From Sinomonas notoginsengisoli (lineage in GTDB: Bacteria > Actinomycetota > Actinomycetes > Actinomycetales > Micrococcaceae): a stretch of DNA of 64,000 nt. The stretch covers positions 1 to 64,000 of the forward strand of contig NZ_JAIZDP010000007.1 of NCBI RefSeq assembly GCF_021554725.1, written 5' to 3'. The notes under the pieces were generated by a model that saw nothing but the letters and a program-made list of their open reading frames with translations, was not told where the DNA came from and ran no database searches. This document shows, piece by piece, positions 50,825 to 59,202 of this stretch. The translations under genes and the position numbers were made by a program. The number at the start of each line of letters is the position of its first letter. Within the stretch, counting starts at the first letter, position 1.

Positions 50825-52165
50825 GTGACTACTGAAAGCACCCTGCCCGCCGCAAGCACTGTGGGTGGACAGCAGGCGGCGCCCGCCGAGACGCTCAACA
50901 CGAAGGACATGCGCCGCATCCTGGCCTCCTCCTTCGCCGGCAGCGCGATCGAGTACTACGACTTCATGCTGTACGCGACCGCCGCGTCGCTCGTGTTCAA
51001 CAAGGTGTTCTTCGCCAACCTCGGGCCCGGCTTCGCCCTGTTCGCCTCGTTCGTGACGCTCGCCGTCGGGTACGTGGCCCGGCCGCTCGGCGGCCTCATC
51101 TTCGGCCACTTCGGAGACCTCATCGGGCGCAAGAAGATGCTCGTGCTGTCCATGATGATCATGGGCGCGGGGACGATCGCCATCGGCCTTCTCCCCACGA
51201 CAGCCCAGGTCGGCATGATCGCACCGATCCTGCTCGTGCTGCTCCGCCTGCTCCAGGGCGTGGCGGTGGGCGGTGAGTGGGGTGGCGCGGCGCTCATGGC
51301 CATCGAGCACGCGCCCAAGAAGCACCGGGGCTTCGCGGCGTCCTTCGCGAACGCCGGCGGTCCCGCGGGCGCGATCCTCGGCACGCTCGCCCTCTCGCTC
51401 TTCGCCGCGCTCTCGGGCAGCCAGTTCCTCGTCTGGGGCTGGCGGGTTCCGTTCCTGCTCTCCGCACTCCTGATCGCGGTGGGCCTCGTGATCCGCCTCA
51501 AGGTCTCGGAGACTCCCGCGTTCCAGCGCCTCCAGGACGCGAGCGAGAAGCGCCGCGTGCCGATCGTCGACGTCCTGCGCCATTCCAAGCGCGCCGTGCT
51601 GTTGGGCCTCGCCGCCACCACCGCGTTCTACGTGTGCCAGGCCATGACCACCGTGTGGGGCGTCTCAGTGGCCGTCGAGTCCGGCGCGGACAAGAACGGC
51701 GTGCTGAACATCAAGGCCGGTGCGGCTGTCCTCACGCTCATCATGTGCTTCGTCTCGGCTCGCCTCTCGGACCGATTCGGACGACGCCGCGTGCTCGCCT
51801 TGGGCGCGATCTTCGGCATCATCGCGGCGTACCCCACGATCCTGCTTATGACCAACGGCACGCTCTGGGGATTCGGCCTCGCGATCTTCATCGGCAATGG
51901 CCTCGTGCAGGGCATCCTCTACGGTCCGATCGCCGCCTACGTGGCAGAGCAGTTCCCGACCCGCCACCGCTACACGGGCGCCTCGCTCGCCTACCACACC
52001 GCGTCGATGCTCGGCGCTGGCTTCGCGCCGATGATCATCACGGGCCTCACCCTCGCCGCAGGCGGCGCGCTGTGGCCGGTGGCTGCGTTCTGGATCGCGA
52101 TCCTCGCGATCGCACTCGTCGCCGTGATGTCGACCACGGAGGGCACGCGCCGCGAGATCGACTGA
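50825..52165 (+). CDS. MHS-family (MFS) metabolite:proton symporter
   Basis: 446 residues, 12 membrane segments. 'FAGSAIEYYDFMLYATAASLVF', 'GYVARPLGGLIFGHFGDLIGRK' and 'RLLQGVAVGGEWGGAALMAIEH' are hallmarks of the metabolite:H+ symporter family (shikimate, proline/betaine, citrate types). GTG at 50825 is chosen with GAGGAA upstream; a TTG at 50807 is possible. 37 bp behind the metallo-hydrolase gene, so cotranscribed, and ended by a very strong hairpin. Confidence 0.9.
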   Translation: MTTESTLPAASTVGGQQAAPAETLNTKDMRRILASSFAGSAIEYYDFMLYATAASLVFNKVFFANLGPGFALFASFVTLAVGYVARPLGGLIFGHFGDLIGRKKMLVLSMMIMGAGTIAIGLLPTTAQVGMIAPILLVLLRLLQGVAVGGEWGGAALMAIEHAPKKHRGFAASFANAGGPAGAILGTLALSLFAALSGSQFLVWGWRVPFLLSALLIAVGLVIRLKVSETPAFQRLQDASEKRRVPIVDVLRHSKRAVLLGLAATTAFYVCQAMTTVWGVSVAVESGADKNGVLNIKAGAAVLTLIMCFVSARLSDRFGRRRVLALGAIFGIIAAYPTILLMTNGTLWGFGLAIFIGNGLVQGILYGPIAAYVAEQFPTRHRYTGASLAYHTASMLGAGFAPMIITGLTLAAGGALWPVAAFWIAILAIALVAVMSTTEGTRREID

Positions 52166-52182
52166 CTCGAAACACTCTCCAC

Positions 52183-52226
52183 GGACATGACCCCTCAACC
52201 GGGTTTCCGGTTGAGGGGTCATGTCC
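52183..52226 (+). terminator. 20-bp perfect-stem terminator
   Basis: Arms GGACATGACCCCTCAACCGG (52183-52202) and its exact complement at 52207-52226, with loop GTTT. It is 17 bp past the MHS stop. The right arm merges into a direct repeat (52215-52256). Confidence 0.85.
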
Positions 52227-52256
52227 CTGCGTTGCGGGGTCATTTCCCTGCGTTGC
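52215..52256. repeat. Two tandem 21-bp units beside a terminator
   Basis: GGGGTCATGTCCCTGCGTTGC (52215-52235) is followed by the same unit with one change (52236-52256), then a partial third copy GAGGTCAC that runs into the stop codon of the LOG gene. The left unit shares its first part with the terminator stem. Confidence 0.85.
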
Positions 52257-52260
52257 GAGG

Positions 52261-53385
52261 TCACCCGAGGGCGGCGATGGCCTCCTCCGCAGAATCCACG
52301 AGGTGGAGGCTCTCCGCCATGCCGCGACCCTCCGCGAGGCTGCGCAGGAGCGGCCACGCCGGCAGGTCCTCGGTCCAGTGCTTCACCCCGACGAGCACCA
52401 TCGGCGTGATCGTCTCCGCGGCGCCGTAGTAGTTCTCGCACGCGTCCTGGAAGACCTCTTGGACGGTGCCAGCCGCACCGGGCAGGAACACGACGCCGCC
52501 CGTGCACTTCTGGAGCAGCACCGCCTCCCGGACCGAGTTCGCGAAGTACTTAGCGATATGGGTCGCGAACATGTTGGGCGGCTCATGCCCGTAGAACCAC
52601 GTGGGCACACCGAGGTTCCACGTCCCGCCCGGGCGCTTCCCGAGCACAGCGAGCGCCGCCCGCGCCCACGCACTCACCGATGGCCGGAACACGGGCACGA
52701 TGGCGATCTCCCGCAGCGCCGCCTCCAGCTCGCCTTCGTCGAACGCGGACAGGTACGCGCCGAGGTTCGCCGCCTCCATCGCGCCCGGCCCCCCGCCGGT
52801 GGCCACCAGATGACCAGCCGCCGCGATTCCGCGCGCGAGGCGAGCGGCGTCGTCGTACGCCGCACCTCCCCGACGGGCGGTGTGCCCTCCCATGATGCCC
52901 ACGATCTTCCGCCCCGCGAAGGGGCCCGTGAGCGCTTCCTGGAGTGCCTCACCGATGTGGTGGTCGTGGAGGGCCGCCGAGATCGCCGACTCGATGCCCG
53001 CGGGGCCTTGGCTCTTGGTCCAGGCGTAGATGAGCGCGTCGGGAGTCGCCTCATAGGGGCGCGCGGTGACGCCCTCATAGAGCTCCGGGCCGGTGTACAG
53101 GGCGGGCCGGTAGGGGTTGAACGGCAGGCCCGGCAGGATCGGGAACACGAGCGCGCCTCGTGCCCGGAGCGACTGCTCCATGCCCTCTTGGAGGTGGCAG
53201 CCGAGGAACATCGCCCCCGAGGGGTCCAGCGCCTTGAGCACCGTGGAACGCTCCGTGAGGTCAAGGGACTGCAGGTGCCATCCGGCCATTTCCGAGGCGC
53301 CGCCCGCGACGAGGGCGTCGAAGTCCCCGAGCGACTCAACCTCCAGGGTCCGCGGCGTCGGGCCCAAGGCCGGTATCGCATTCAT
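52261..53385 (-). CDS. LOG-family Rossmann-fold nucleotide-binding protein
   Basis: 374 residues, much longer than the 180-220 of classical LOG cytokinin phosphoribohydrolases. The LOG core is C-terminal: 'KIVGIMGGHTARRGGAAY', 'LVATGGGPGAMEAANLGAYL', 'GGVVFLPGAAGTVQEVFQDA'. The 'PGGxGTxxE' motif reads PGAAGTVQE, with the catalytic Glu kept. About 150 extra residues precede the core. The likely activity is cleavage of nucleoside monophosphates, but the long form may differ. Its stop lies inside the 21-bp repeat block. Confidence 0.8.
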   Translation of the reverse strand: MNAIPALGPTPRTLEVESLGDFDALVAGGASEMAGWHLQSLDLTERSTVLKALDPSGAMFLGCHLQEGMEQSLRARGALVFPILPGLPFNPYRPALYTGPELYEGVTARPYEATPDALIYAWTKSQGPAGIESAISAALHDHHIGEALQEALTGPFAGRKIVGIMGGHTARRGGAAYDDAARLARGIAAAGHLVATGGGPGAMEAANLGAYLSAFDEGELEAALREIAIVPVFRPSVSAWARAALAVLGKRPGGTWNLGVPTWFYGHEPPNMFATHIAKYFANSVREAVLLQKCTGGVVFLPGAAGTVQEVFQDACENYYGAAETITPMVLVGVKHWTEDLPAWPLLRSLAEGRGMAESLHLVDSAEEAIAALG

Positions 53386-53400
53386 GGGGTCAGGGTAGCC

Positions 53401-53505
53401 GGACCTCCCAATCAGTCCATCCTGCGGCGCAAGCCCATCGGGGAGATCGAGGAAGAACAGGACATCGCGCACCTGTCCAAGTCCCTCGGACTGTGGCAGC
53501 AGTAG
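53401..53505 (+). pseudogene. Remnant C-terminus of a lost gene
   Basis: The + strand reads GPPNQSILRRKPIGEIEEE then QDIAHLSKSLGLWQQ and a TAG at 53503-53505, with coding-like high third-position GC. A perfect-looking terminator (53514-53559) follows 8 bp later, just as after a real gene. No start codon or body for it exists upstream, since that DNA is now the opposite-strand LOG gene. The charged amphipathic tail looks like the cytoplasmic end of a membrane transporter, but the family is not certain. Confidence 0.5.
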
Positions 53506-53513
53506 ATCGAGTG

Positions 53514-53559
53514 GCGAGGAGCGCACGACGGCGACCACTCGCCGTCGTGCGCCCCTCGC
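53514..53559. terminator. Bidirectional terminator built from the 13-mer repeat
   Basis: 21-nt arms (53514-53534 and 53539-53559), one mismatch, loop CCAC. Each arm carries the 13-mer: GCGCACGACGGCG at 53521-53533 and CGCCGTCGTGCGC at 53540-53552. It ends the HhH-GPD gene (-), whose stop is at 53577, and the remnant gene (+). Confidence 0.85.
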
Positions 53560-53576
53560 CGCCGCTGGATCCCCGC

Positions 53577-54152
53577 TCAGGCAGTCTTGGCCTTCGCGGC
53601 CGCCTTCTGGGCGCGCTTGTACTCACGCACCTTCGCGAGTGATTCGGGCGAGACGATGTCCGCCACGCTGCGGTACGAGTCCTGTTCGCCGTACGCCCCG
53701 GCGGCCTCCCGCCACCCGGCGCCCTGGTAGCCATACTGCTTGCCGAGCAGCGCGAGGAAGATCTTGGCCTTCTGCTCCCCGAATCCGGGGAGCTTCTTGA
53801 GCCGCTTGAGCGTCTCGGCCCCGTCCGGCGCGCCCTGGGTCCAGATCGCGGACGCGTCCCCATTCCACTCCTTCTCCACTGCCGCGCACAGGGCCTGCAC
53901 GCGGGCGGCCATCGACCCTGGGAAGCGGTGCACCGCCGGTGTCTCCTTGAAGAGGGCGGCGAACTCGTCGGGGTTCAGGTGCGCGAGGGTGGCGGCGTCG
54001 AGGGTTCCGGCACGGTCGGCGATCTTGAGCGGGCCGGCGAAGGCGGTCTCCATCGGGACCTGCTGGTCCAGCAGCATCCCGATCAGCAAGGCGAGCGGAT
54101 CCTCGGTGAGCAGACGGTCAGCGGCGTCATCGCCGGTGATGTGCAAGGTCAT
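53577..54152 (-). CDS. HhH-GPD family protein (DNA glycosylase fold)
   Basis: 191 residues. 'DPLALLIGMLLDQQVPMETAF' is the start of the HhH-GPD fold, and 'LKKLPGFGEQKAKIFLALLGKQYG' is the helix-hairpin-helix. The catalytic Asp and the Fe-S cysteines of EndoIII/MutY are not evident, and the tail is a short basic 'REYKRAQKAAAKAKTA'. It belongs to a small actinobacterial group of uncharacterised HhH-GPD proteins. A role in base-excision repair or DNA binding is plausible but unproven. Confidence 0.8.
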   Translation of the reverse strand: MTLHITGDDAADRLLTEDPLALLIGMLLDQQVPMETAFAGPLKIADRAGTLDAATLAHLNPDEFAALFKETPAVHRFPGSMAARVQALCAAVEKEWNGDASAIWTQGAPDGAETLKRLKKLPGFGEQKAKIFLALLGKQYGYQGAGWREAAGAYGEQDSYRSVADIVSPESLAKVREYKRAQKAAAKAKTA

Positions 54153-54530
54153 GCCGCCAGTCTTGCACCCCGGTGCGCCGGGGTCGACCGCGCACGGCGG
54201 GCCACGCGCCGTCGTACGCTGATGTGCCTCTGGTTCCGAGATGCAGGGCCGAGATATCAGGACCCATCAGCCATGTCCTTCCCGATGAGGCGTGCCGCTC
54301 GAGTGGGATCATCCAGGCGGTGGTCCGCAAGGATCAGTGACAAAGCCACCCCTACTTGCAAGCCGAACGCGGAGAGTTTTGTCCTGACATATGGTCACTT
54401 GACTCTTTCGCTAGGGCATGGCGCTCCCTACCGTGCATCGCACACAGTGCTACGATCGATCTATAGCTTTTGTCCTATCAACCAAACAAGCATGCCCGCA
54501 TCGGCGCCGGGAATGCGACGCGGAGGGGTC
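54153..54530. promoter_or_regulatory. 378-bp upstream region of the GntR/iolB operon
   Basis: No gene seen. It contains an inverted repeat TGAC-ATATG-GTCA (54385-54397) and two copies of TTTTGTCCT (54377-54385 and 54468-54476), spaced 91 bp apart. TACGAT (54451-54456) is a typical actinobacterial -10. The repeats are candidate GntR operators for autoregulation. Nothing is seen in 54153-54370. Confidence 0.45.
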
Positions 54531-55271
54531 ATGGCAGCAACCCTCAACATTCCCATCGACCGCTCGTCCCCAGTTCCGCTCTACCATCAGGTGGTCCAGG
54601 GGATCGAGGGGATGATCCGCAACGGCGCGCTCGAGCCCGGGTCCAAGCTCGAGAACGAGATCGAGCTCGCCGCGCAGCTCAACCTCTCCCGGCCCACCAT
54701 GCGCAAGGCCATGGATGAGCTCGTCCGCTCGGGCCTTCTCGTGCGCAAGCGCGGCGTGGGCACTCAGGTCGTGGCCAGCCAGGTCAGGCGGCACCTCGAG
54801 CTCTCGAGCCTCTTCGACGACCTTGCGCGCGGCGGGAAGAAACCCACCACTCGCGTGCTCAGCTTCCGCCACGGCCCTGCAGAGGCCGAGGTGGCGGACA
54901 CTCTGCAGTTGCCCGCCGGGGTCGGCGTCTACCACTTCACGCGTCTGCGCGCGGTTGACTCCAAGCCGCTGGCCCTCATGGAGAACTGGGTGCGGGACGA
55001 TATCGCCGAGCTCACCGAGGGTGGCCTCAGAGAGCACGGCATGTACCAGATCCTCCGGGATGCCGGCGTGAATTTCCGCCTTGCGAACCAGCGTATCGGC
55101 GCGGCCGTCGCGGACGAGCGGCAGGCCGAACTCCTCGAGGTCGCGCGGGGCTCCGCCCTCGTGACCATGGAACGCACAGCCGTGGATGACGCCGGCCGCA
55201 GGGTCGAAACCGGCCGGCACGTTTACCGCGCCGACTCGTACAGCTTCGAGATGACGCTGGTCCAGCGCTGA
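54531..55271 (+). CDS. iolR: GntR/UTRA-family regulator, probable inositol regulator
   Basis: 246 residues. Winged helix with 'PLYHQVVQGIEGMIRNGALEPG' and 'ENEIELAAQLNLSRPTMRKAMDELVRSG', then a UTRA effector domain from about residue 90 ('VYHFTRLRAVDSKPLALMENWV', 'FRLANQRIGAAVADERQAELLE', ending 'RADSYSFEMTLVQR'). Corynebacterium IolR is also GntR-type. It is 29 bp upstream of iolB and divergent from nothing, so it likely controls the whole iol region including the minus-strand genes. ATG at 54531 follows GGAGGGG. Confidence 0.85.
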   Translation: MAATLNIPIDRSSPVPLYHQVVQGIEGMIRNGALEPGSKLENEIELAAQLNLSRPTMRKAMDELVRSGLLVRKRGVGTQVVASQVRRHLELSSLFDDLARGGKKPTTRVLSFRHGPAEAEVADTLQLPAGVGVYHFTRLRAVDSKPLALMENWVRDDIAELTEGGLREHGMYQILRDAGVNFRLANQRIGAAVADERQAELLEVARGSALVTMERTAVDDAGRRVETGRHVYRADSYSFEMTLVQR

Positions 55272-55300
55272 CGCGCACGGCGTCTGGTGAAAGGAATCAC

Positions 55301-56203
55301 ATGGCGAAGTGGGTCTACCCCCTCGGTTCGGCGAGGGATGGCGACTGGCAGGTCTCCCTCGGCGCCCATGACTCCTCCACGGCCGTGGACGGCTGGCAGC
55401 ACACAGGCGTCAAGGTCACCCACCTCGCGCCGGGAGCCGCGGCCTCGCTCGAGGCTGCGGGTGAGGAGCGGATAGTGATCCCCCTCTCGGGGGCGTTCGA
55501 GGTGACGGTCGACGGCGCCACGTACCATCTGCGCGGCCGTGCCTCCGTCTTCGCGGGCCCGACCGACGTGCTCTACACCGGGACCCGCAAGGCCGTGGAG
55601 ATCCGAACGCACGACGGCGGGCGGGTCGCCGTGGCACTCGCCCCCGCCAAAGCCTCGTACCCGACTCGGCTGATCCGGGCCGAGGAGACCCCGGTCGAGC
55701 TGCGCGGGGCGGGGAACTGCTCACGCCAAGTGCACAACTTCGGCACGCCTGCGGCACTCGAGGCGGACCGGCTCATCGTGTGCGAGGTCATCACTCCGGC
55801 AGGCAACTGGTCCTCGTACCCGCCGCACAAGCATGATCAGGAGAAGGACGGCGAGACGTTCCTCGAGGAGATCTACTACTTCGAGACGCGGCTCGCGCCC
55901 GGCTCCCCCGCCGTGTCCGAACGCGCGGTGCAGGACCCGGTGGGCTACGCCCGCGTCTACGCCTCTGATGAGCGGCCCATCGACGTGGCGGCCGAGGTGC
56001 GGACGGGCGACGTGGTGCTCGTCCCGTACGGCTGGCACGGCCCCGCCATGGCGGCCCCCGGTTACGACCTGTACTACCTCAACGTCATGGCCGGACCCGG
56101 CCGGGTGCGGGAGTGGCTCATCAGCGATGACCCGCACCACGGCTGGATCCGCACCACGTGGGACGCCCAGCAGGTGGACCCCCGCCTGCCCTTCACCGCC
56201 TAG
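55301..56203 (+). CDS. iolB: 5-deoxy-glucuronate isomerase
   Basis: 300 residues, double cupin. Characteristic: 'KVTHLAPGAAASLEAAGEERIVIPLSG', 'SSYPPHKHDQEKDGETFLEEIYYFE' (metal His/Glu set) and 'VVLVPYGWHGPAMAAPGYDLYYLNVMAGPGR' near the C-terminus. It converts 5-deoxy-D-glucuronate to 5-dehydro-2-deoxy-D-gluconate, the IolC substrate. AAAGGA precedes the ATG. Cotranscribed with the GntR gene, and convergent with the minus-strand iol genes. Confidence 0.95.
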   Translation: MAKWVYPLGSARDGDWQVSLGAHDSSTAVDGWQHTGVKVTHLAPGAAASLEAAGEERIVIPLSGAFEVTVDGATYHLRGRASVFAGPTDVLYTGTRKAVEIRTHDGGRVAVALAPAKASYPTRLIRAEETPVELRGAGNCSRQVHNFGTPAALEADRLIVCEVITPAGNWSSYPPHKHDQEKDGETFLEEIYYFETRLAPGSPAVSERAVQDPVGYARVYASDERPIDVAAEVRTGDVVLVPYGWHGPAMAAPGYDLYYLNVMAGPGRVREWLISDDPHHGWIRTTWDAQQVDPRLPFTA

Positions 56204-56237
56204 GCCTCGCGGCCAGCACGTCGCGGGGGCCCAAGGG

Positions 56238-57098
56238 TCAGCGGCCGGACGAGCTCGCCGTGCTCGAGGACGTCATCTGGCTGCTCGAGGTCGAGCCGCT
56301 CGACGATGTCGATGCCGACGACTTGGAGCTCGTCGAGGACGCCGAACCGCTGCTCGTTCCGGAGCTGGACGTCGAGGCCGAAGAGGTGGAAGAGGTGCCG
56401 GAGGCCTTGGCCAACATGTCGTTCACGAGGCCTTCGAGCTCGGACTGGTCTTTGTCGCCCAGACTTCCGCCGCTCTTCGTCGCCACCACGAGGAGGCGTC
56501 CTTGGGCGCCGGAGACCTGCATGAGCATGTCCGAGCTGTTCCCGCCGCGCGTGCTCACGGTGCCGAACGTCTCTGCCGCCTTGGTCTTGGCCTGGAGCTG
56601 CTTGCTCGTGACGGTGACCTTCTGGGTGAGCACGGAGACGGTGAACGTGGCGCACTTGTCCATCTTGCCGCTGACGTCCTTCAGGAGCTGCTGCGCGTCC
56701 GCTCCCTGGTCGCTCGACTGCGCGGACGCGGTCCTGGGCCTCTGGCTGTCGGAGAGGGCGACGGCAACGGACCCCTTGTCGACGCTCTTGACGAGGCCAG
56801 CGGTGGCGATCGACTTGCAGTCGCTCGGATCAACGGTCGCCGTGTCAAGGAGGATTTTCCCGAGGTCCTTGCCCTGGTTCACCTGATCCTGCGAGTAGAG
56901 CTTCAGCTCGTTGCCGTCCGAGTCTTTCAGGCCCGAAACCATGCTGCGGAGCTCGTTCTCCGAGTAGACCTTCGCCGTAGGGCTGGTGGACCCTGACCCC
57001 GACGACGACGGCGTGCTCCCGCCGCCACCTGTGCACCCTGCCAGGACCAATGCGGTGGCCCCTGCCACGCCCACACCGAAGACTTTCCTCATGTCCAT
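56238..57098 (-). CDS. Lipoprotein with Ser-rich tail, inside the iol region
   Basis: 286 residues. Signal ends in lipobox 'LAGCTG'. A Ser/Gly linker leads to a globular part (about 40-235: 'YSENELRSMVSGLKDSDGNEL', 'DCKSIATAGLVKSVDKGSVAV'), and the last 50 residues are almost all Ser/Thr/Ala/Gly. Three Cys residues are in the globular part. Resembles actinobacterial LpqH/sensor-type lipoproteins in style only; no family was assigned. ATG at 57098 has GGAGG 5 bases upstream; ATG at 57092 is a weaker alternative. It lies 94 bp beyond iolG, an unexpected partner for inositol genes. Confidence 0.75.
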   Translation of the reverse strand: MDMRKVFGVGVAGATALVLAGCTGGGGSTPSSSGSGSTSPTAKVYSENELRSMVSGLKDSDGNELKLYSQDQVNQGKDLGKILLDTATVDPSDCKSIATAGLVKSVDKGSVAVALSDSQRPRTASAQSSDQGADAQQLLKDVSGKMDKCATFTVSVLTQKVTVTSKQLQAKTKAAETFGTVSTRGGNSSDMLMQVSGAQGRLLVVATKSGGSLGDKDQSELEGLVNDMLAKASGTSSTSSASTSSSGTSSGSASSTSSKSSASTSSSGSTSSSQMTSSSTASSSGR

Positions 57099-57192
57099 CT
57101 CATCCTCCGTCCGACGCGGCGCGTCACGCGGGGGCTTTACCCCGAAGGCCGAACATCCAACCTCCGGGCCCTCGGAAGCCGGGACGGTGTCG

Positions 57193-58248
57193 TCACGGTC
57201 GAGGAAGCCGATCGCCTTCTCCAAGGGCCGCACTCGCGCGGTAGAGAGCAGGCTTCTGGTTGAGCACGACGGCGACCCGCTCACCGCTCTTCTGCGCCTC
57301 GACTCCCGCTTCGCAGCAGGCGGCAGTGGCGTAGCCGTCCCATGCGGAGGGACCGCCGATCTCGCCGCGGAGGGCGGCGTCCGCCCAAGTCTGGACCTCG
57401 ACGTCGTACGCCGCACCGAAGCGCTCGATGAAGCTGGGCGTCACGACGCCGCCCCACCGGCCGGCACGCCGCACGTACGGGCCGCCGTCGTTCCCGATGT
57501 CCACGATGCCGTCCTCGAAGACCGCCTGCGTCCCAACCTCGTAGCCGAACTGGGCGTTGACGAAGATCTCGACGTCGACGAGCACGCCGAATTCGGTCTC
57601 GATGAGGACATGCTGGGGGTCGTGCTGGCCAGCCGGCGCCTTCGAGGTGGCCTTGCCGAGCCGGACCTGAACGGAGGTGATCTCCTCGCCGGTGAGGTAC
57701 CGGATCACGTCGAACTCGTGCACCACAGAGTCGTTGATGAGCATCTCGTTGGTGAAGCCCGGGGGGGTGTCCGGGTTGCGGTGCCTGCAGTGGAGCATGA
57801 GCAGCTCGCCGAGCTCGCCCGAGCGGACGAGTCCGCCAAGCTGTGCGTACTCGGCGTCGAACCGGCGCATGAACCCGACTTGGATGCGCTGGCGGCCCAG
57901 CTTCTGCTCGGCCTCGACGATCTTCCACGCCGATTCGGCGTGCGTCGTGAGCGGCTTCTCGCACAGGATCGGGATGTCCAGTTCGAGGGCCTCGAGGAGC
58001 GCCTGCTCATGCAGGAACCCGGGGGTGGCGATGACGACGGCGTTCACGTCCCCGGACTCGTAGGCCTCAGCCGCCATGGCGAAGGCCCGGGCGCCGGGGA
58101 TACCTGCAATCGCGGCCTTGGCCCGGTCGAGATCGATGTCGGCGACGGCGGCCACGTCAGCGCCGTGGATGCGTCGATGCAGGCGCTGAATGTGGTCAGC
58201 GCCCATGCGGCCGGCACCAATGACGGCAACGCGAAGGTTCTCAGACAT
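57193..58248 (-). CDS. iolG: Inositol 2-dehydrogenase (Gfo/Idh/MocA family)
   Basis: 351 residues. Nucleotide motif 'VAVIGAGRMGADHIQRL', conserved 'ILCEKPLTTHAESAWKI' with the catalytic Lys, 'VGFMRRFDAEYAQLGG', and the His-Asp motif 'NDSVVHEFDVIRYL'. It oxidises myo-inositol to scyllo-inosose with NAD+. 27 bp behind iolE; last enzymatic gene of the minus-strand iol operon in this window. Confidence 0.92.
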   Translation of the reverse strand: MSENLRVAVIGAGRMGADHIQRLHRRIHGADVAAVADIDLDRAKAAIAGIPGARAFAMAAEAYESGDVNAVVIATPGFLHEQALLEALELDIPILCEKPLTTHAESAWKIVEAEQKLGRQRIQVGFMRRFDAEYAQLGGLVRSGELGELLMLHCRHRNPDTPPGFTNEMLINDSVVHEFDVIRYLTGEEITSVQVRLGKATSKAPAGQHDPQHVLIETEFGVLVDVEIFVNAQFGYEVGTQAVFEDGIVDIGNDGGPYVRRAGRWGGVVTPSFIERFGAAYDVEVQTWADAALRGEIGGPSAWDGYATAACCEAGVEAQKSGERVAVVLNQKPALYRASAALGEGDRLPRP

Positions 58249-58275
58249 GGGAAGATGCCCTTCTTCCTGGGCGGA

Positions 58276-59187
58276 TCAGGAGACGCTCGTGCGGGATCCG
58301 CACGAGAGAAGGTACCTGCGGGTCCGTTTGGCAATGGGGAGCGGCACATCGAACGGGATCGGGTACATGTCCTGCTCGACGATCCCGAAGACTGGGCGGT
58401 CGAGCCGCTCGACAGCCTCGATCACCTCGCCGAGGTCGGGCAGCCCCGACGGCGGCTCGGCCATGACACCTGCGGTGTTGGCTGCTGCCCAGGTCAGATT
58501 CTCGGCGCGGACCTTCGCGAGGACGTCCGGGTCGATCTGCTTCAGGTGCAGGTAGCCGATGCGGTCCGGGTACTTGCGGATGAGGTCCACGCTGCTCGCG
58601 CCGCCATATTCCGCGTGGCCGGTGTCGAGGCACAGCGTGAGGAGCTGGGGGTCCGTGTTCTCGAGCAGCCGCTCGATATCGGCCTGCCCCTGGACGTGTG
58701 AGTCGGCGTGCGAGTGGAACTGCTGCGCGAGGCCGAACTGCTCCTGCAGCCGGCGGCCCAGCTCGTCGTGGCCCGCGAACAGGGAATCCCACTGCGCGGG
58801 GGTGAGGACCTCGTTCTCGACCGGCTCGCCCGTGACATCGTCGCGCCACATCGCCGGGATGACCACGATGTGCTTCCCGCCCATCGCAGCGGTCAGCTCG
58901 GCGACCTGGCGGGCCGGCTCCCACGCTTCTTCCCACTGGTCCCGTCCCCGGTGGAACGCCGTGAACACCGTGCCGGCCGAGACCCGAAGGTCACGGGCGC
59001 TGAGCTCGTCGGCGAGGCGGGAGGGGTCCGTGGGGAGGTAGCCATAGGGGCCCAGCTCGATCCACTTGTAGCCGGCCTCGGCCACCTCGTCGAGGAAGCG
59101 CTCCCACGGGGTCTGCTTCGGATCGTCGGCGAACCAGACGCCCCAGGAGTCGGGCGCGGTGCCGATGATGACCTTGTTCTCAGTCAC
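58276..59187 (-). CDS. iolE: myo-Inosose-2 dehydratase
   Basis: 303 residues, xylose-isomerase-like TIM barrel. 'VIIGTAPDSWGVWFADDPKQTPWERFLDEVAEAGY' style start (shown here in part), 'WIELGPYGYLPTDPSRL', and metal-site stretches 'QFHSHADSHVQGQADIERLL' and 'LCLDTGHAEYGG'. It dehydrates scyllo-inosose to the dione. 15 bp downstream of mmsA. A related IolH function cannot be fully excluded. Confidence 0.9.
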   Translation of the reverse strand: MTENKVIIGTAPDSWGVWFADDPKQTPWERFLDEVAEAGYKWIELGPYGYLPTDPSRLADELSARDLRVSAGTVFTAFHRGRDQWEEAWEPARQVAELTAAMGGKHIVVIPAMWRDDVTGEPVENEVLTPAQWDSLFAGHDELGRRLQEQFGLAQQFHSHADSHVQGQADIERLLENTDPQLLTLCLDTGHAEYGGASSVDLIRKYPDRIGYLHLKQIDPDVLAKVRAENLTWAAANTAGVMAEPPSGLPDLGEVIEAVERLDRPVFGIVEQDMYPIPFDVPLPIAKRTRRYLLSCGSRTSVS

Positions 59188-59202
59188 GGTTCGAATCTGC
59201 CT

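Noticed and set aside
51277-53505. Plus-strand open frame of 742 codons covering the MHS and LOG region
   Set aside because: It runs through the 20-bp terminator and is antisense to LOG; only the last 35 codons look genuinely coding and are reported as a remnant.
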